Origin: Deltaproteobacteria bacterium
GTDB taxonomy: Bacteria; Desulfobacterota; Syntrophobacteria; Syntrophobacterales; Syntrophobacteraceae
NCBI GenBank assembly: GCA_021793275.1
Contig: JAJYTC010000014.1
Coordinates: forward strand, 1 to 46,146
DNA: 46,146 nt
Reading direction: 5' to 3'
Shown: one piece after another, positions 43,732 to 46,146 of the stretch
Layout: each line of letters starts with the position of its first letter
How positions within the stretch are numbered: the first letter of the stretch is position 1
Position numbers and translations under genes: made by a program
The notes under the pieces: generated by a model
What the model saw: only the letters and a program-made list of their open reading frames with translations
The model's database searches: none
What the model was told of the DNA's origin: nothing

Positions 43732-44355
43732 TTACGCCGCCTCTTCTTGAGACATCTTCGTGCTGCATTCATCGCTCGGGATGCATTTCTCACACTCATC
43801 GGCGTTTTCGTCAAAAAGGACGCCGAAACAAGACGGTCGCTCCTGTTGTTCCGCGCTCGCTTCCCCCGACTCTTGTTCCGTTAGAACTGGGTCAGGGGCT
43901 TCGATAGAGTGTTCATGATCGGAAATGGGGACGATTTCCATCAGCGTGTCGAAAGCCGTATTTAAGACATCCAGACGCCTTCTCATGACTTTGCGCGGAA
44001 TCTGCTTCCACCCATCAGTTTGAGCGTCTTCGATGATAGTCTGAAGGTCTTGGAATCCAGCCTGAACTGCTGATGCCGCAGTTTCGAAATCCCTCCAGAG
44101 ATTCTTTTCGGGAACTCGGGGGATATCTGCGGTATTTTCAGTGGGGACATCTGTCCCCAATCCTGGTTTTGCTCTTTTAGATGATCTAACCCGCGCATCC
44201 TTTTTGCGGATCGTCTCCGGTTTTATATCTGTGCCCAAGCTCTCAGAATACATTTTTGCCAGCCTTATAGCCGCCTTCCGGAGAGTAAGCCCCTCTTTTA
44301 GAAATTCGTCCATTTGCTCGTTAACTTCGATTTTACAGACATCTGTGATAGCCAT
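43732..44355 (-). CDS. Hypothetical protein of the integrative element
   Basis: 207 residues. The N-terminal third is helical (MDEFLKEGLTLRKAAIRLAK) and could be a DNA-binding segment with an HTH-like RKAAIRLAKMY. The middle has a long helix (VMRRRLDVLNTAFDTLME). The C-terminus holds a cysteine motif (CFGVLF, ADECEKCIP, DECS) that may bind a metal. I do not recognise the family. It lies between the two HTH genes in the same direction and probably belongs to the control region of the element. Confidence 0.65.
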   Translation of the reverse strand: MAITDVCKIEVNEQMDEFLKEGLTLRKAAIRLAKMYSESLGTDIKPETIRKKDARVRSSKRAKPGLGTDVPTENTADIPRVPEKNLWRDFETAASAVQAGFQDLQTIIEDAQTDGWKQIPRKVMRRRLDVLNTAFDTLMEIVPISDHEHSIEAPDPVLTEQESGEASAEQQERPSCFGVLFDENADECEKCIPSDECSTKMSQEEAA

Positions 44356-44376
44356 CCTGCTTTCCTCCCGTGCCTT

Positions 44377-44916
44377 CTAGAGCTTGACTTCAGCCTCTCG
44401 CTTTCGCCGTTCCATGATCTCTTTCATTCCCGCCGATGGTCCCTCCTGTTCCCCCGTTTGCTTCGCCTCTCGCGCCTGCCGAACAAAATCGGCCATAAAG
44501 TTGTGGATGATCTTTTCCGGGTCTGCGCCCTGGTCGGCGCATACCTGTTCGAAAGCTTTACGTTCTTCGCTCTTCAAGACGCCAGCCTGCAAATGGTAGA
44601 AAAGCTCCTTACCGCCCTGAGCCTGCCAATACCTCTCCAGGTCGCTCCGAGATATCCTGAAGTCCCGACCAATCCGAGCGGCCACGAGACTACCCGTTCT
44701 GATTGCCTTCCTGACGGTGTTTTCATGGCAATTTAAGACGTTCGCCGCCTGGGCGATTGTGAACACGTCAAGGTTGTCCAGGGCCTCTTTCAAGGTCTCT
44801 TCCCATTGTTCAGGGGTGGACTGCCCGAGTAGCTCAGGGTGATCCCTGGCGATCGCATCAAGGCGGGTCAGCGCCTTTTTGACCCGCCCTAGATCCACTG
44901 CTTTCGTCTTCGGCAT
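44377..44916 (-). CDS. HTH excisionase-family DNA-binding protein
   Basis: 179 residues. The winged HTH is DVFTIAQAANVLNCHENTVR then IRTGSLVAARIGRDFRISRSD and LERYWQAQGG, typical of the excisionase/HTH_17 family. The C-terminal part is helical and charged (KAFEQVCADQGADPEKII). ATG 44916 is chosen for AAAGGAG 8 bases upstream; the open frame reaches 45108, but that part overlaps the serine recombinase gene. It starts 13 bases after the recombinase stop, so the two are probably cotranscribed. Confidence 0.8.
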   Translation of the reverse strand: MPKTKAVDLGRVKKALTRLDAIARDHPELLGQSTPEQWEETLKEALDNLDVFTIAQAANVLNCHENTVRKAIRTGSLVAARIGRDFRISRSDLERYWQAQGGKELFYHLQAGVLKSEERKAFEQVCADQGADPEKIIHNFMADFVRQAREAKQTGEQEGPSAGMKEIMERRKREAEVKL

Positions 44917-44929
44917 GGTGATATCTCCT

Positions 44930-45601
44930 TTATGCTGCAAGCATTCTTTGGATCTGTTTCGCGTCGAATGCGTTTCCATTCCGGGCCTTGAATCCTTGTT
45001 CGAAAAGCTCTTTCGAAATTGTCCGAAGAGACAGACCGCACTGCTTGAGTTCAAGAGCCTGGGCAATGACAAGTTGTTCCGCTGAGTTCTTTTCGAGGGT
45101 TTTTCCATCTTCGGAAAGAGAGAAGCCGTAGGGGATGGAGCCGACTCGTTGACCGTTGCTCTTCTTGTGGCTCATTGCGCTTTTGGTGCGTTCTCCGATG
45201 ATTCCGCGCTCCATTTCGGCAAGTGCCGCCGTGAGGGTGAAAAAGAACCTTCCCATTGCGCTTTGAGTGTCGAGGGTTTCCATTATCGAGTGGAAGCCGA
45301 CACCCCATTTATCAAAAAGGCGGGTGGTCTCCAGGGCATCTACTGTAGAACGAAACATCCTGTCGAGCTTATAGACTATAACGGCCTGCACCTGCTTCGA
45401 CTTTGCCATGGACAATACCTTTTGCGCTCCGGGCCGGTTCAGATTTTTTGCGGATATGCCCGCGTCTTCGATGATTTCAACAAGGTCCAGGTCTTTTAAA
45501 GCTGCATAGGCCTGGATTTTGGCCCGCTGATTTTCCAGGGACACACCCAAGCTCGCTTGATCTTCCGTCGAAACTCGAATATAGCCGATTGCTTTTTCCA
45601 T
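44930..45601 (-). CDS. Serine recombinase (resolvase/invertase family)
   Basis: 223 residues. The catalytic domain begins EKAIGYIRVSTEDQASLGVS with nucleophile Ser11, followed by AVIVYKLDRMFRSTVDAL, the dimerisation helix (AMGRFFFTLTAALAEMERGI) and the motif ERTKSAMSHKKSNGQRVG. A short C-terminal DNA-binding region has an HTH-like LSLRTISKELFEQGF. The size fits a resolvase/invertase rather than a large serine integrase. ATG 45601 (MEKAIG) is preferred over in-frame upstream starts. A tyrosine integrase already serves the element, so this protein more likely resolves dimers, inverts a segment or is left from another element. Confidence 0.9.
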   Translation of the reverse strand: MEKAIGYIRVSTEDQASLGVSLENQRAKIQAYAALKDLDLVEIIEDAGISAKNLNRPGAQKVLSMAKSKQVQAVIVYKLDRMFRSTVDALETTRLFDKWGVGFHSIMETLDTQSAMGRFFFTLTAALAEMERGIIGERTKSAMSHKKSNGQRVGSIPYGFSLSEDGKTLEKNSAEQLVIAQALELKQCGLSLRTISKELFEQGFKARNGNAFDAKQIQRMLAA

Positions 45602-45717
45602 CGCTTTTCTCCCCGTCATCGAAGTTACAGTTTCCTTATACAGCTGTCGGGAAGAAAGCACAAGCGTTAATTAACTTATTTTGCCATTCTCTTACTTTCC
45701 GTGACGGAGGGAACGGT

Positions 45718-45885
45718 ATGTCACACGCGGGGGAGAAAGAGAAGCCAGAGATTGAGAGGGAACTTCCTTTACTGTGGGATCAGTTTGCCATAAATAAGAA
45801 AATGGAAGTCCAGTCAGCGCATAAAAATCGGATCAATAAAAAAGAAGGGGAGAAAATGGCTACTGCGGGAGGACATAATGGGTAA
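45718..45885 (+). CDS. Small hypothetical protein, divergent from recombinase
   Basis: 55 residues, highly charged (MSHAGEKEKPEIERELPLLW), ending MATAGGHNG. ATG 45718 follows GGAGGG. The stop overlaps the start of the next gene by 8 bases, which suggests coupled translation and supports both frames. No family is recognised. Confidence 0.55.
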   Translation: MSHAGEKEKPEIERELPLLWDQFAINKKMEVQSAHKNRINKKEGEKMATAGGHNG

Positions 45886-46051
45886 ATGCAAATATTGCGG
45901 AAAATCGGCAGGGCTATTTCGAAATGAACATAAGGAATGCGAAGCCGAGCATAACCTGAGGGTATATGGCGCTCTTAATGAGGTCATAGCTGCCATAAAG
46001 GGTGCGAAGAGTTTCGGGGTGATTTCGATACTCTCATTTGGCCCACTTTGA
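45878..46051 (+). pseudogene. Zinc-finger protein gene truncated by IS insertion
   Basis: The frame starts MGKCKYCGKSAGLFRNEHKE and continues CEAEHNLRVYGALNEVIAAI. The CxxCGK and HxxC pattern resembles small zinc-binding proteins with a MxxCxYCGKxAGxF start. GGGAGG lies upstream, and the start overlaps the previous stop. After about 47 residues the frame runs into the IS21-type end (from about 46020) and stops by chance at 46049-46051, so the native C-terminus is lost. Confidence 0.65.
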
Positions 46052-46146
46052 TACTCAGAAATGGCCCACCCTGAAACAGAGGTGTGTATCCTGATCCAGT
46101 GAAATTGACCTGGAGAGGAGGCGCGCTTGGGGAGGAGAAGCAAAGT
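46020..46146 (+). mobile_element. IS21-family insertion sequence, left end
   Basis: Two tandem copies of a roughly 23-base unit occur: GATACTCTCATTTGGCCCAC and GATACTCAGAAATGGCCCAC. Such repeated transposase-binding sites are typical of IS21-family ends. The sequence then runs to a Shine-Dalgarno (GGGGAGGAG, about 46130-46138) at the window edge, so istA should start just beyond base 46146 on the plus strand. Confidence 0.7.

Larger units (their letters stand above)
42046..46146. mobile_element. Integrative element at tRNA-Asp (left part)
   Basis: From tRNA-Asp to the window end the genes change character: tyrosine integrase, two excisionase-type HTH proteins, a serine recombinase, small proteins of unknown function and an IS21-type end. 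No housekeeping gene occurs. The right end is beyond the window, so its size and type (prophage, genomic island or integrative plasmid) cannot be told; no phage structural or conjugation gene is seen. Confidence 0.8.

Overview
The window comes from a moderately GC-rich, anaerobic Gram-negative bacterium, most likely Desulfobacterota (former Deltaproteobacteria) near Syntrophobacter. The clues are an exosortase-type exopolysaccharide locus with a PEP-CTERM protein, a benzoate-CoA ligase family gene, a CoA-disulfide-reductase-like flavoprotein, feoB with a Cys-rich partner, and a likely selenoprotein gene. The genus is an inference from gene content and protein style.

Layout. 1-2.5 kb: alaS, truncated by the window start. 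2.5-2.7 kb, minus strand: a 55-codon dual-CXXC gene with one in-frame TGA, the best candidate for something unusual. 3.0-4.3 kb: a group 2 sigma-70 factor behind a hairpin leader. 4.3-11.9 kb, minus strand: PEP-CTERM protein, lipoprotein, Wza-like exporter, Wzz/GumC-like protein, ExeA-like ATPase, BY-kinase-like ATPase, then rimO overlapping the kinase gene. A transposase remnant abuts the 5' end of this run. 12.4-16.1 kb: rtcB, archease and a GAF/AAA+/Fis sigma-54 activator. 16.3-18.3 kb: ftsH. 18.3-20.9 kb: two MFS genes duplicated in tandem, each followed by a palindromic repeat. 21.0-21.6 kb: an AbrB/PIN toxin-antitoxin pair. 21.7-25.3 kb: a BPL_N/GATase1-like gene, a CoADR-rhodanese flavoprotein and a zinc-ribbon gene. 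25.7-31.3 kb, plus strand: an unknown small protein, an SDH-type Clp-fold serine protease, benzoate-CoA ligase, a MarR regulator and an OmpR-like regulator that lacks the phosphoacceptor Asp. 31.3-35.1 kb, minus strand: rhomboid, feoB, FeoB-associated Cys-rich protein and a MutT-type Nudix hydrolase. 35.4-36.0 kb: an exported protein. 36.2-41.7 kb: a soluble histidine kinase, clpX and lon. 41.8-42.0 kb: tRNA-Val(UAC) and tRNA-Asp(GUC).

42.0-46.1 kb is the left part of an integrated element at the 3' end of tRNA-Asp. It holds a tyrosine integrase, two HTH proteins of excisionase type, an unknown protein, a serine recombinase and two small divergent genes. The last of these is cut by an IS21-type insertion sequence that runs out of the window.

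How the genes fit together: the 4.3-11.9 kb run probably makes and exports a polysaccharide linked to PEP-CTERM protein sorting, although no exosortase lies in the window. RtcB with archease is an RNA repair/ligation pair, and the activator next door may control it as RtcR does in E. coli. FtsH, ClpX, Lon, rhomboid and the SDH protease give an unusually protease-rich stretch. No CRISPR array, rRNA or replication origin was seen.
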